From Trichoplusia ni (Eukaryota > Arthropoda > Insecta > Lepidoptera > Noctuidae), in the NCBI RefSeq assembly GCF_003590095.1, contig NC_039478.1, forward strand, positions 18,166,001-18,230,000: a stretch of DNA of 64,000 nt. Reading direction: 5' to 3'. Of the stretch, positions 11,885-23,600 are shown piece after piece; positions within the stretch are counted from its first letter, which is position 1; every line of letters starts with the position of its first letter. The translations under genes were made by a program, and so were the position numbers. The notes under the pieces are model-generated. The model made no database searches, was not told where the DNA came from, and worked only from the letters and a program-made list of their open reading frames with translations.

Positions 11885-11952
11885 GGAGTTAAGGAGATGT
11901 TTACATGTTCCTAGACATAATTCTAAAAATATGTAAAAATCTCCTTAACTTC
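11885..11952. ncRNA. Long-stem hairpin, possible miRNA-like precursor
   Basis: The arms AGTTAAGGAGATGTTTACAT (11887-11906) and ATGTAAAAATCTCCTTAACT (11931-11950) pair at 19 of 20 positions, with one G-A mismatch. A G-U and a G-C pair extend the stem to about 22 bp below. The loop is 24 bases. Stem length and the single mismatch are in the range of insect pre-miRNAs, but the lower stem needed for Drosha pairs poorly and the loop is rather long. A foldback left by a mobile element is the main alternative. Neither arm matches a conserved miRNA I remember. Confidence 0.3.
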
Positions 11953-14356
11953 ATAGAAGAAATACGCCTATACATATCTACTTTTTTGCCACACATTCAA
12001 ATGAAAAAAAGAAATATCTAAAATGTCAGTAACTATATGCTAAAAAGAAAACAGTACTCAAGCACGGATTCCAGAGAGAAAAAAGTGTCAAATAGTTTAT
12101 GCTCCTTAATCTTAAAATAAAATGTGTATATATTTATTGCATTTGAAACGCGAAACAAAATAAAAGACTTCGTAACGTTGGCACATCATGACGCATATCG
12201 AGCGACCGGTTCTAGATTCTAAGAAGGCAACTCAAAGTTTAGAGTATTCGCAATAAGGATAAGTGTAATTGAATGTCATGTTATATCCTGTTTTATTGCA
12301 AAACAATATTGTTTAAACGACTTATTGACAACCTGCTTCAAATTCTTTAGATTTAAAGCTATTTTTCTCATGAGAAAAAATTAACATTTATATAGTGTAT
12401 TTTTTTTCTCATCACCAAGTTTGGAGACCAAGAAGGAAGGCACTGTTAAGGAGCTCAAAAAAAATCGACTAGAGCCTTACCCTGAAGCAGCCGTTTTAGT
12501 AAATAAGATAGTTAAATAGTTTTAAGAAATTCTGAAGAAAAATTTTGTACGTTAAGGATACGGTGGAGTTGACATGGTCGAATGTGAGAATACTAGACCC
12601 CCCAAAAAAAGGAATATTAAAAAAGTTTGTAGACCACTTCCAGCCTTATGTCTTAAGTTATTTAATTAGTATTTACCGATACTTTAATCCACTCCTTAGC
12701 ATACATGCCATAGGGTTAACATACAAGCTTATATAATAATATAATTTAAAAGCCCAACGATTCTAAGAAAAGGGATTTACACATCGTCGCCTATATCCTT
12801 GGAACTATAAAATATAAATCAACCGATGTCTCTCACTTGTCCGATTTTAGTTTATTTTTTGTACCTGTTGAATCGCCTAGCAGGAAAGTTCCATTGAAAT
12901 TGGTTCATCAGTTTCCGATGAATTCCCATAAATATAAAGTCCTTTAGTGGTCTACAGACCATAGAGATGATCTATGGGACAGTGATGCGTTTTAAGAGCA
13001 CTTTCTGCAGTCGTAGAGAATGTGGGATATTAAATGTTTGGAGACATGGAACGAATACCCATGAGATGGTTCATATAAAAGTGATCAGAGGGTTTTATAG
13101 TAATATCTTTGTATATGTGGAAGCGTGAGAGTGCACTGCATGAAGTAACGCGTCGTCTCTCTTGAACACCCGCAACGATATCTACTAATACATTCTTAAG
13201 TATATGCAGCAGTTGTGGTCTACGCTGTGAAGGTTTTTTTACAACGTTTACGTCATATTCCCTATGTTTTGTATAACGCATATGTTTTAGTTTATTTTAT
13301 TATCATGTAGGAGAAAAAAGAGGTAGTATTATTGCCTGGGGGAATCCCAAAACCGAAATCATTGTACAAATAAATAAAAATCAATTTAATAACGTTATAG
13401 TTTGAACTATATGTTGGATGTAGGTACTAACACTGTGAAAGATGGTCAATCTGTAATGGCAATAGATTTGTCCAAATAGTTGCTATCATACTATGTCTGT
13501 ACCTTTACGTCAGTGATTTGCACCAATGGAATATTATTTGCAATTTGATTTGTACCGTCAGTTGTCAGAGATCACCGCTCGACGTATCCCAAGAGGCCAA
13601 GTAGGGAAAGGAGAATATTCCAACTAAAATGACTCCAAGACTGTCTTCACCGGGGTCAACAAGAATCTTACAAAAACGACTTTTTCATCCTTTTTGAAGA
13701 AGCTTCATACTAGAGCGTGAACAAGTAATTTAGTCGCATAAATGTTGCATAGACCGTAAGGGGTGGCGATTCCCAATCTCCTGCGACCCTCTCAGCTATA
13801 AACCTTCGCATATTACAAGGGTATGTCGTAGTAAACTTCACTTGGACTGGGGAATCAAATTAGGAGGTAGAATGCAGTCTACGAGAAAATTATGTGAGCT
13901 TGTAGCAAGAGTTTTATTTAATAGCGAGACTTTCTAGTGAATTGCTTTTGTGGTCATATGGACTTTAGTTATTTTTTAAAGTTATGTATTGCTTATGTGG
14001 ACGTAGTTTTACATTTATTTTGAGTTAAATTCAGCTGCTTAAATGCAATATCTTACTAGTTCTGATTCCTCTACCCAATTCTTGCATCTTTGTCCATTCA
14101 GAAATTCCTACCACCATTAAACTACAAAACAGTTAAATCAAAAAACCAACCTTCCGTCTTGGCAATAACGGTGTTATCAACATGTAACTATATGCGGTCG
14201 AGTGTTCACTAATCGAAGCTCATTGTTTTCCTCGCGCATCGATCTGCAGCTCCCAATTAGAGCATACAGTGGTTACGGACGATTAACCAAATATTCTACA
14301 TTCATTTACAAAGATGTTACTGTTCTAGAAGATTTTATTTATTTCAAACGACGAAC
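11953..14356. other. Non-coding, one pair of competing palindromes
   Basis: No recognised gene. At 12948-12977 two palindromes overlap: TGGTCTACAGACCA (12948-12961) and CCATAGA..TCTATGG (12959-12977). A minus-strand frame of 83 codons (13030-13281) has no recognisable domain. Confidence 0.35.
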
Positions 14357-14505
14357 AGTATGGAATTTAATCCTTATGTCGCGGCGGGTTTTTACAAAAA
14401 TATAAATCACATGCACAAGACATCCAGACTCAAAACTAGCATAAGTGGATCACACGAATGCTTGTCTTACGCGGGGATCAAACACGCGACACGGTCATTG
14501 GGTTT
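14357..14505 (-). mobile_element. tRNA-derived SINE (moth type), copy 2, 5'-truncated
   Basis: Read on the minus strand this begins within the tRNA-like head (B-box region GTTTGATCCCCGCG) and continues GACAAGCATTCGTGTGATCC, TGAGTCTGGATGTCTTGTGC, TTTGTAAAAACCCG, AAGGATTAAATTCC. It aligns block by block with the copy at 6704-6925, at roughly three quarters identity by eye, but keeps a better B box and lacks the A-box region. Orientation is opposite to copy 1. It is a decayed, immobile insertion. Confidence 0.78.
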
Positions 14506-14999
14506 GGCAGGGAAGGGATTTTTGGGGACAAATATTTCTGATAGGAGGAAAATTGAAGTTTGGCTGTTACCTGGTTCTAGTCTAGTTCTATCCGGTGCTA
14601 GTCCTCTTTGGTCAAAATGAAGTACGTGGTCACTTTCCGTGACTTACTGTTACTTATATTATAATGTAGTTGTGGTTGAATGAGTACTGTATTATTTTGC
14701 TTGTGATTTCTAGCTCGTTTTGCTTTACTAAAATGTAAGACCCTCAATTACTATTTTAGTATGTTTATCCTCATTTCACTTAAAGTAAACATCTAGAAAC
14801 AAATACCTTTTTCCTTCTACCTATTTCACCAAATCGAAACTAACAATAAATTACGACCAAAACGCAATGAGCTGTATAACAAATAGACAAACGACCATTT
14901 AGGAATATATTTTCGTGTCCTGAGAAAAAATACCATAAAATCTGTAATGGCGTCTTAGTTTAAACATTGACCTTTGATTTGAGTCAACAATGTTTTCTC

Positions 15000-15310
15000 G
15001 AAGACTTTGGTAAATAGTTGGACGACACGATAATTAAAGGTTTGTGCGCCGACGGGAGAAAGCCTGGTAAGTACACTCCCAGGAGCCATGTCATTACAAC
15101 TTAAAGTAGGACTAAGAGCTGTAAAAGCGAGACAGCGTGCTATACAGTATAGAGCAGCGTCCCTTTCTCACAGCTACAACAGAACTGCTGCAAGCGTTAG
15201 TGGTAGGTCCCCTGACATTCGATGCCGATTGTCTGATCAACGGATATGGGCGGTAGGTACTTGGCTTTTTTATTTTGAACAACGATCGCTGCTTCTACTG
15301 TAGAAGTGTT
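15000..15310 (+). other. Exon-like or promoter-like patch with consensus donors
   Basis: A strong donor (CCTG|GTAAGTAC, GT at 15067) closes a GC-richer patch. Soon after, an ATG at 15088 opens 71 codons with a second plausible donor inside (GGGCG|GTAGGT at 15253). The peptide is basic and not recognised. The stretch with GCGAGACAGCG and GCAGCGTCCCTTTCTCAC resembles dispersed insect sequence I have seen near promoters, so a repeat is as likely as a gene. Confidence 0.2.
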
Positions 15311-16350
15311 GATTCAAAGATATCGTTATTACGATTTTAGGTAGTTGCAGTGTTGATTCTACTTGTGATTAAATGTTCAATAGAATTTATCTGGAGAAGT
15401 TTTTCTGGGCATTGGTTTAATCTCTTTAAGCATTCAATGCCAGAGTTACCGCTCAACATTTCCCAAAATACTCTCTCTAACCCCGCTTAGGGATAAGTGT
15501 CAGCACCTTTAATAGGTAATTTTGTAATGTTAGCAACAATTAACCAGTTTGGAACCTATTCCTTGTACATTAGACCTCCTACCGCCACAGCCTCAAAAAG
15601 GCAACTCTTCACCATATGGCGGTGTCAATCAAACCTTATTAAAAATGTCTGCAAAAAATACTGGTCATTGGTCGTATCTAGCGGCTTTATATCAACGTCC
15701 ATGTTGGTTTGTACACTGTAGGCTGTCCGACGAGTGACTCACATTATGATCGATGGGAATCAGTCAGCGATCGAATCCGACCAGTCCACAATTCCATTCA
15801 TGAGCTAGTCAGACAATGGGTTTTTTTCCCTATTAATAACTTGGTTTGTTTGATTGAACGGATTTGTATTTGAATACGATTATCGCGACTGATCTGCGAT
15901 TGTGGTGCACTTGATTTTCCGTGTGATTGCTTTTTAATGCATAGGTTTAATGGTAGCAGGTAATGTGGGGAATTCTCTGGATATTTCATTACACTGTACC
16001 TATATAGTGAGTACTGGTTTATTTATTTAACAATTTATATAAAGAATTTTTTAATATAATACAGACATTTGGAAAGACGTGTACAAAGAGACTGCTAGTT
16101 GTAGTTTGCTTAACAGGTAATGTTTCTTGTACTTGTATAACGAAGCGTCTGCCTACTGTAGCAGTAGAATATCGTAAGCTATATTTTTAAAATAGTTTAC
16201 ACAATACTTAATAAAGATATTTATACAAAAAAGCCAACGACTTTTGTGAAAAATGCTGTACAAAATATATTTTCAAACACGTCATATTCTCTGCGTATTC
16301 AGTACTCTGCCCTCCTAAATTATGTAGCCCAGTCTAAGCTTTTTATATTA
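15311..16350. other. Nothing recognised
   Basis: Two overlapping short plus frames (15497-15737) and a minus frame (15798-15989) look like chance. No repeat or motif stands out. Confidence 0.35.
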
Positions 16351-16351
16351 A

Positions 16352-16403
16352 AGCACGAAACCGTGTTTTCTGTATAAATACTTGCATATCAAAACACAGT
16401 GCT
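16352..16403. other. Imperfect hairpin
   Basis: AGCAC (16352-16356) and GTGTTTT pair with AAAACAC (16391-16397) and GTGCT (16399-16403), leaving a six-base internal bulge and a loop of about 20 bases. The pairing is real but modest, and it may have no function. Confidence 0.25.
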
Positions 16404-16815
16404 CATAAAAAACTACACAAGTATTCCATTTATCATAATATTTTACACAAAATCCGAGCAAACATGCTAATAGAAATAATAAAATGTGTCTGTACTTGCG
16501 TACCTAGACACGAATGACGCAGTGACTGTGAGTGTGGTTTGTTTTGATAAGTATCCGGTTCGATTTCTATCGGAATGATCCATCACTATTTCATATAGCA
16601 TTGCTTTCTAATACCAGCCTTTGGGTTTGATCACAACACATATTGTTTGGAACACGTCAAACTAACAGTTTACCTCATGGAATGCGATAAAAATGTTTAA
16701 AGCTGTCAAGAATGTCACGCCGCTAACAAATCCATCAAAGGTTAAGAATGTAATTGTTCACAAGATGTTCCTTCGACAAAATACTAATGTCTGCGAAGTC
16801 AGTGTAGCCTGTTTA

Positions 16816-16989
16816 TTAGACGCTGCGTATAATAAAGTGTGGTAAAACTTCCAACCCTTTGAGGCTCTGTTTCTTGACCGCCATACTTATCAGCTGATCA
16901 GGATTTCGGGCAGGCGCGGTGTCAACGACCCCGTGCATCGCGCCGCGCGCCTCATTGATCACTTGGTCTCCACACTCCATACGCGACAT
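16816..16989 (-). CDS. Candidate 57-aa gene or first exon downstream of twin CREs
   Basis: An ATG at 16989 opens 57 codons to a TAA at 16816-16818. The first 45 or so codons are CpG-rich with mostly G or C in third positions, unlike the AT-rich surroundings. The peptide starts MSRMECGDQVINEARG and includes VVDTAPARNPDQLISMAVKK; it has no signal peptide, membrane segment or domain I know. Upstream on the same strand are two perfect CREs 118 to 186 bases before the ATG. The stop codon overlaps an AATAAA, which would suit a very short 3' UTR. Alternatively the coding part is only a first exon, although no strong donor is visible inside it. No TATA box was found. Confidence 0.35.
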   Translation of the reverse strand: MSRMECGDQVINEARGAMHGVVDTAPARNPDQLISMAVKKQSLKGLEVLPHFIIRSV

Positions 16990-17106
16990 AGCTAACAATC
17001 AGATCACTCGTTGAATCGCTCAATTGAACTCTATTCTTGATCGGAGGAAGTTCAAACGAATGGATTGTTGTCGTGGTCAGGCGATTCTAATGGGTGCGTC
17101 AATGAA

Positions 17107-17175
17107 TGACGTCATCAGGCGAGATGTTCCGCGCAGTCGCAGCTGACGAGTCGGGAGACTGGGCAAGTGACGTCA
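17107..17175 (-). promoter_or_regulatory. Twin perfect CREs
   Basis: TGACGTCA occurs at 17107-17114 and again at 17168-17175, 61 bases apart (about six helical turns, so on the same DNA face). The sequence between them is GC-rich for this region. They sit upstream of the minus-strand frame starting at 16989 and are its natural promoter or enhancer if that gene is real. CREB/ATF-type bZIP factors are the expected binders. Confidence 0.5.
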
Positions 17176-17179
17176 TAGC

Positions 17180-18300
17180 TAAGACGAAAAACGATTCGTT
17201 ATTCTTAGAACATATTTTTTATTCGGAAACCTTCAGGCTTTAGTGACGAATCAGCGATCAGCTTTGATAACATTGATTCGATCCTTTTAGTTAAGAATCT
17301 TTTTATTTATTTCCAACATCAAGAATTTAAGTCTAAAATAGTTTTGTTCTTGGAGAGGACATTTCAAGAGCGGCTAAATTCTAGGACAGTGGAGCAGACT
17401 TAGGTAAAACAAAAGAAGTGTTGCCAGACTGATAATTATGCAAGCGGCCTTTAAGAAAACCAGATTTAGGAGGTTAGGTAGACATTTCTTAGAAGTCTGA
17501 GCTCTAGTCTGGTACAAGGCTGAGCAATATAATTTGAGGCTTTAGAACTAATCTGGGATCAGTGATTTCTGAGTACACAATTATCGTATCAGTGTTGTGT
17601 AAGCAATACAACTAATAGGTATCATTAATCATGATCGCACAATACCCCTCCGTTATGGTTACAAAAACATAATGAACTATGCAATAACAGACAATAAAAT
17701 GAAATTAATTGTATTTGCGCAAGTATTCATTAAATAAACGATGATATTTACATTGCTATGGAAATTTTCTTAACATTTGTGTAACCTTAAGGTTGTTTTA
17801 TTATGTCTGGAGTCAGTTGATGCATCGGTAGTATGTGTCTATTAGTAAAACAAAAGACGAACTCATTTTTGCTAAACTGGCTGGTTGTTTACAATAGACT
17901 AATTGGAAAACTTTGCAGCCTCATGGTTTTATTAAAATAAGCTCAAGACAAAAACGTAAATGTAAAATGAATGATCAATAATATGCATTAATGATTATGT
18001 TAATCTTCTCTAACAATAAGTATCTAAAACGTCTATTCTCTATAATCCTTCCTTATATTTGACAGTCAAAGACATTAATAAGCACTTTACAGAGACATTG
18101 CAAAAACTAGATATGTAGGTACCATGCTATTATAGTATTCAACACTAGTCTTACCTGTAGTTAGAAATATAAAAAATTTGCCTCGTAGACATTAGAGTAC
18201 CTACGAGAAATAAAAAGACGGATCGGTTTAAAAAAAAAATCGCATTAAACATGGTGGATCGAATGGAAGTGGAAGTTAGTAACGTCAGTTGTTGGTAAAC
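17180..18300. other. Non-coding
   Basis: AT-rich with no open frame of note and no repeat recognised. Confidence 0.35.
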
Positions 18301-18310
18301 TAACAGATAG

Positions 18311-18725
18311 GTGACGTCACACGAGATCAAATCTTTTGGAAATCTATCTGACGGCCCAATTACACAGTTTTGTCAAATATTTTCACAAGCGTCAAATCAC
18401 GCAAATGTATGGAAAAGACATTCCTTTTTTAACATGAACGTAACTTTGACTTGTCAATTTAATGCTTTTCAGCCAATCGCTCTCCATCAGAGCTTGTAGC
18501 AATCGTTCGTCTACAGTCTAATCTTTTTTCGACTTTAACCTGTCACTTCAATACATTTGAGTGATATGATCAGTGTTAGTGCTTCGAAACATGTCTAGTC
18601 TAGGCGTGATGACATTAGTGACAGTCGACCGCCCCTCGGCCAATCAGAGCCGTGCAATAATAATATAATTATCAGCACGTATGTCTGCGAAGCATGCACT
18701 TTCTCCTGCACTCTTTATGTCAGTC
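18311..18725 (+). promoter_or_regulatory. Candidate promoter: CRE, two CCAAT boxes, initiator
   Basis: The stretch carries a perfect CRE (18312-18319), a CCAAT in CAGCCAATCG near 18473, a full NF-Y-type box GGCCAATCAGAGC (18638-18650) and an arthropod initiator TCAGTC (18720-18725). The second CCAAT box lies about 80 bases before the initiator A (18722), which is the usual NF-Y position. There is no TATA box and no good DPE at +28. The first downstream ATG frame stops after seven codons, so a 5' UTR exon would be expected. Confidence 0.33.
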
Positions 18726-18779
18726 AAGACAGCATTGAGTTTAAACACCACTGGAAGCTTGCTAATGGAAGTGCAGCAT

Positions 18780-19560
18780 GATTTTTAGGTATCATTTGAT
18801 AATTATTTTTTAAATAAGCCAAGCTTTTTTGTTCAGTTGGTAATTAATGTATTTAAAATCTGTTGCCTGTGGATATTATTCACATATATTTGTGATAATA
18901 TATTTTCAATCACTTCGAAATTGAATTACTAACGTTGTAATTTATAAGTATTTAGAACAAAAGCATGATGAAATCATTATGAATAAATGCAAACTGATCA
19001 AAATTGCGATTGTTATTCTACGCATATCGAGTTACACACACATCAATTACTTCTTACAGATACTATGTCCTACATGTGAAAACATTCTGAAATTTTAAAG
19101 GTTGCTAGCTCATTTAACTACATTTAAAACTGGGCAACGAAACTTGTCTTCAAAACTCTCGTGGCATTTCGACTAGGTTGGCCAAGCAATTATTATCGAT
19201 TGCTTCATGAACAAAAAATACGAAATAAAGAGAACATCGCCAAAATTTAATCAGCTGACAACATGATTGGGTCGAAACTTCAATGAAAAGTTGACAATTA
19301 TTATAATTATGATCAGAACCATTGATCATTTATAAGTAATCAGGTTTTGTATCAATTTTGAAAGTTTTCAATGTGATACTTAGCCTCGATTGAGATGTTT
19401 TAAAGATATTATTTAACTTGGCAACCAATTGGCTGAAATCATGGGGTGGTTATTTGTTTTGGCGATAACTGACAATATATGATAAAAGTTTACAGGTAAT
19501 ACTTACAGGTCATAATAATATAATCATGACTGCAATAAGAATATTTCACGAATCTTATAT
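18780..19560. other. Nothing recognised
   Basis: AT-rich, with no open frame, repeat or motif cluster visible. Confidence 0.35.
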
Positions 19561-19565
19561 ATGTT

Positions 19566-19612
19566 TTAGGGTTCCCTACCCAAAAGGTAAAAATTAGAAC
19601 CGTCGTCACGAG
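19566..19612 (+). repeat. Fragment of a dispersed lepidopteran repeat
   Basis: TTTAGGGTTCCCTACCCAAA followed by AGGTAAAAATTAGAACC matches, from memory, the start of a widespread repeat that reads AGGGTTCCGTACCCAAAGGG. Only the leading 45 bases or so can be aligned. The fragment near 46003 appears to be a further part of the same family in the other orientation. Confidence 0.5.
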
Positions 19613-19959
19613 GCACTACGAGGTGTGATAGATAGCACCGCTTTCGACAGTCATAAATTTGATAGGTGACTAATTTTTGTACCTTATTTGTTTTTTTTAG
19701 CCTTTTTACGTAACTCAGTGTCGCAAGTCCAGATCGCACTTAACCAGTTATCTTATTATACATATATTACACAAGTCTCACATACCTTCAGAGCGTGAAA
19801 CACAAATAAATGTATAAATCAACTTTAAAACTCCATGACGAACTGGCTCCATTTTCTATTCAGTTGACCCGTTTCCAAAACCAGCCAAATCCTCCGTAGT
19901 ATATCTGCATTGCGGTCAAAACTATAGCTGTTCCTTGCAATAAATCCCACCTGCTTTAT

Positions 19960-20000
19960 ACAGGGTGTTTCAACATTGCAGGTAACTTAAAGGGGAATAA
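19960..20000. repeat. Possible transposon end (ACAGGGTGTTTCAA)
   Basis: ACAGGGTGTTTCAACATTG resembles termini of insect DNA elements. No matching inverted end was found nearby, so this may be a lone fragment or chance. Confidence 0.2.
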
Positions 20001-20454
20001 AACGGAAATGATAAACAATAACTTAATATAGATGTTGACCTGAGAATTGCAATGTAATCGTTGTATTGTAAGTACATTAATTTATCGAGAAAAAAACTTC
20101 ACATGTTGTCGGTACGAGTGCTGAATTAAGTTGGTCTTGTATAGCATGATATGCGGTTATTTTAATTAATAATTCTTTAAATTAATGAAGTTGAATGTAT
20201 CTTTAAAATGAGTGCGGTAGAAGTCAAGTTTAGGATTTTTTTCTGATACAAGGTTTGTGTAGTTTCTGTTTGTATTTATTGTTTAATTAACATCGTGTCT
20301 TCCAAAAAAAATACTTACGTTTGTTAAAAAATCATCTTTAGCGGTACAAGAGTCTTAAAAGAATATGGAAAGTATTCAAAACCTCCATTAGCCACCAAAC
20401 TTCTGTGAATTATATATTCGTTCAAAATAAAAATCATCAACATTTAAAATATCT

Positions 20455-20655
20455 GCGCTTCGCCGTCACTGGTCGCAAGTCTTGCATTCCGCATCTGACA
20501 GCGGTGCAATTAAGTGAACAAAATTTCGTAAGTATGAAAGTCGGTGGCGAGACAACTTTTATTCATCGGAATGAACTTTCGACGGCAAGCAACCGTGAAG
20601 TGTCACACTTCGCGATTGAGTTTGGCGAAACAGAGGGGTGTGGCGTTCGTTACTG
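20455..20655 (+). other. Open stretch with a consensus donor
   Basis: A plus frame from about 20405 is open for 83 codons and richer in G+C over its second half. Within it TTTC|GTAAGTATG (GT at 20528) is a near-ideal 5' splice site, so at most the part before it would be exon (peptide containing GRKSCIPHLTAVQLSEQNF). No convincing acceptor precedes it and no family is recognised. Confidence 0.18.
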
Positions 20656-20659
20656 ATAT

Positions 20660-23600
20660 GTAATAACGTTTACATAATAATAGTGATCCAGTGAGGTTGT
20701 TGCGATAATTGTTGCCGGCTATTTCCTGTAATTTCACGTTCTCTGGCTCTGAGGCTCGTGTTGTTAATGCCTCTAAGCGAAGACATACGCTCGACGGCGG
20801 TACAATTTGAACTTACCGCACCTTTCCTGTTTTTAATGTGTCTTCAGATTTCAAGATATTTCTTGTGGTATCCAGGCTATGGTGGCTGTGATTGGAGATG
20901 CCGCCAGTACTTACCGATTAAAGATTTGTGTAGGCTCTACTGACCGAATTCTCGCACGAAAGAAATGTCTGGCAAGTAACATACATTCGCTGTAATTACG
21001 ATACTTACACATGTAATATTGATTGGCAATTTTATTTGTGGACTGCTGAAGTTGCCTTTATTTTCAACGAGCAATACGAGTTGAGCACCTACTTCCAAGT
21101 ATCCTCCAACATCGAAAAGTTCTCATGAAATCTAAATGAAACCCTTTTTGGACTACACAGACAGTCTAATAGACCGTTTGAGATTAGTCATCGCACATGA
21201 GATCTCCACAAGTCTCGTGGCTCGGTCAACGTCCGTCTAGTCACGAGATAACATCAGCCGCAGATTAACGCGCCCGAATTAATTTCTACTCACATTCGTT
21301 CGTTAACATTTTTCAGCAATTATCTTATTTTCTTTGAAGGTTTCGAATAGACTCATCGTCTACAAATCGGTCTATTTTGGTAATCTCAAGTGTAAGACCG
21401 ATGGCTGATTTAGAAGAAGTTACAGAAAAACTATATTGTTGCTATCAAATATCTTATTTTAATTAACTCATGCATATGTATCGGAATAGGCCGACTAGTT
21501 TTGACTCTACCCCGCTGCCGCCTCAGCTCACGATTACCTAAGGGTTCTAGAGTCCGAAACTAGTCGAGTGATCTCGATAAATAGGCATGAGTAAACGTTG
21601 CTAAGCAGTTATGCAACGTTTGTTTATTTCAATAGCAAAGCAAAACATTATGATAGGAAACTGTAGTCACTGAACTTTGATATAGTAATGTATCGATCGT
21701 GAGTCAATTGGGAGAAATTGCAGCTGCATAGGAATTGTAGGCGTGAAACAAACAAACATTATTATCGTTTTCGATTACATTCATAGCCCAATAGTGAATA
21801 ATTTTAGTACGTTTGCATATTAGCTATGAGTTTAGATTTTTTTTGTATTATATAAATTTAAAAAATATTTTCTATTTCATAGGTAATTCTAATTTTGGAC
21901 AACGATCTATCATTATGAGTGATCTTACACAATGTATGCTACAATGTAGCCTGCACAGGATTCTTGTATAATTTTAATTACCAAAACACTTTTCCTAAAT
22001 ATTAAATTATATTTCTCTCTACTTACCCCAGTTTCAATATAGTAATAAAATACAGAATCATATCCGAAGCTGTTTATATCTCGTCAAATGTAAAGCTTGC
22101 AATAAAACTATGAATAACCGCGTCGACAAGTATAAATCTTTTAGTAAATCAAAATATACTTTAATAGTGATGCATAAAATGAAATGAATGTATAAAGTTT
22201 AGAACCGTGTAGTAAATTTATAAAATTCATAACAATAAAACAAAAGAGGTCAAAATACTTCCTGTAGAACTTCTGATGTGTCCTTAATATGACAGTTTTT
22301 TACTTTTTCTTAGTAATAGTTCAGAATAGGACTCGAACCTAATGATTCAAACTAACCAACGAAGTACAATAGACTCACGACTTGAAGGATTGTATTGTAC
22401 ACAGACTCTTAACACCTGCATCCAAGCACTCGAGATAAAACAACAATACCATACATTTGAAACATTCGGCTAGAAGTATAAACAGTGAGTAAATCAGCGG
22501 GCGTGCCACTGACACACCAAATGTGACCTATTTAATACAGAAATACTTTCAGGCACAGATCTAGAGAGCGCCGACTTCGCCGTGGCAACGCTCAACCTTT
22601 CCATGATCTCATGCGTTATTTAACTCGCCTCCGTGGTTCACTACAGCCAGGAAACAACTGTACAAATTTACTTTAAGTCTATATTGACCTCGCATCAACA
22701 AAGAAGGGAAATTCACCATTAATATAACACCTATACAGTGTATTATCGTATAGGAATTATACGCCAAACATAGGTACTTAGCCGGTTCAGTGCAGAGGTC
22801 GCGTCGTCCTGATGACATTGGATTAATTGAAAAATGACTTTATGTCTGACCTCCAAACGTGCCATTCAACGTTCACAAGACATGCGAATAACTGTGGGAA
22901 CAGACACCGTCGCATGGAGCCTCAATCAAACCAAATATTCATGCCGAAACATTTATTAAAAACTGATTTATAATCGATAATAATAAAAACAATAATTTTC
23001 ATAATTTACTAATTGATGTAATAACTGATTGCATAATCAAATTTTTCCTCTTAAAAAAAACTAGAATGCAACCCCGGGTATTGCCATGCATGAACTAAAA
23101 CTCGAATTTAAACGATCAGAATTTAACGTAAAATCAAGTTTTATGGAGCAAGGCGAACGACCGTACACGACAGATCTCATAATACATGTTGATTAAATCC
23201 AATAAAATTTACAAATTGTTGAAGTAAACATTTCACAATCAATACACATAAACTATCAAATAATTTAAAATATAAACATGTCAGTGTAACAGGTTGTCTA
23301 AATATTTAACAAAACGTTTAAAACTTAAATAATTAAACAAGATCATTTAACGTCATGCATACTCGCGAGTTTATATCGTAAAAATAAAAAAAGTCATGCG
23401 TTAGAATTGTTTAGTATTTGTTAGTCAATATTATTCAAAACATATACATTGTATAGACAACACAAATACGCAGGATTGTAGAGTAAAACTAAGTGAATGC
23501 GCGGTCTTGTGAGAATCGCGAAGGAAAGCGGAAAAACGTAATGAAGATCACAAAAATTGTTTCAAGTCATAAAACTTACAAACTAGACGAGCATTTTTGC

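Noticed and set aside
22310..22380. Possible minus-strand tRNA (GGTTCGAGTCC B box)
   Set aside because: The T arm nearly pairs, but the acceptor stem has no partner and no A box or anticodon arm fits. At best it is a SINE scrap.
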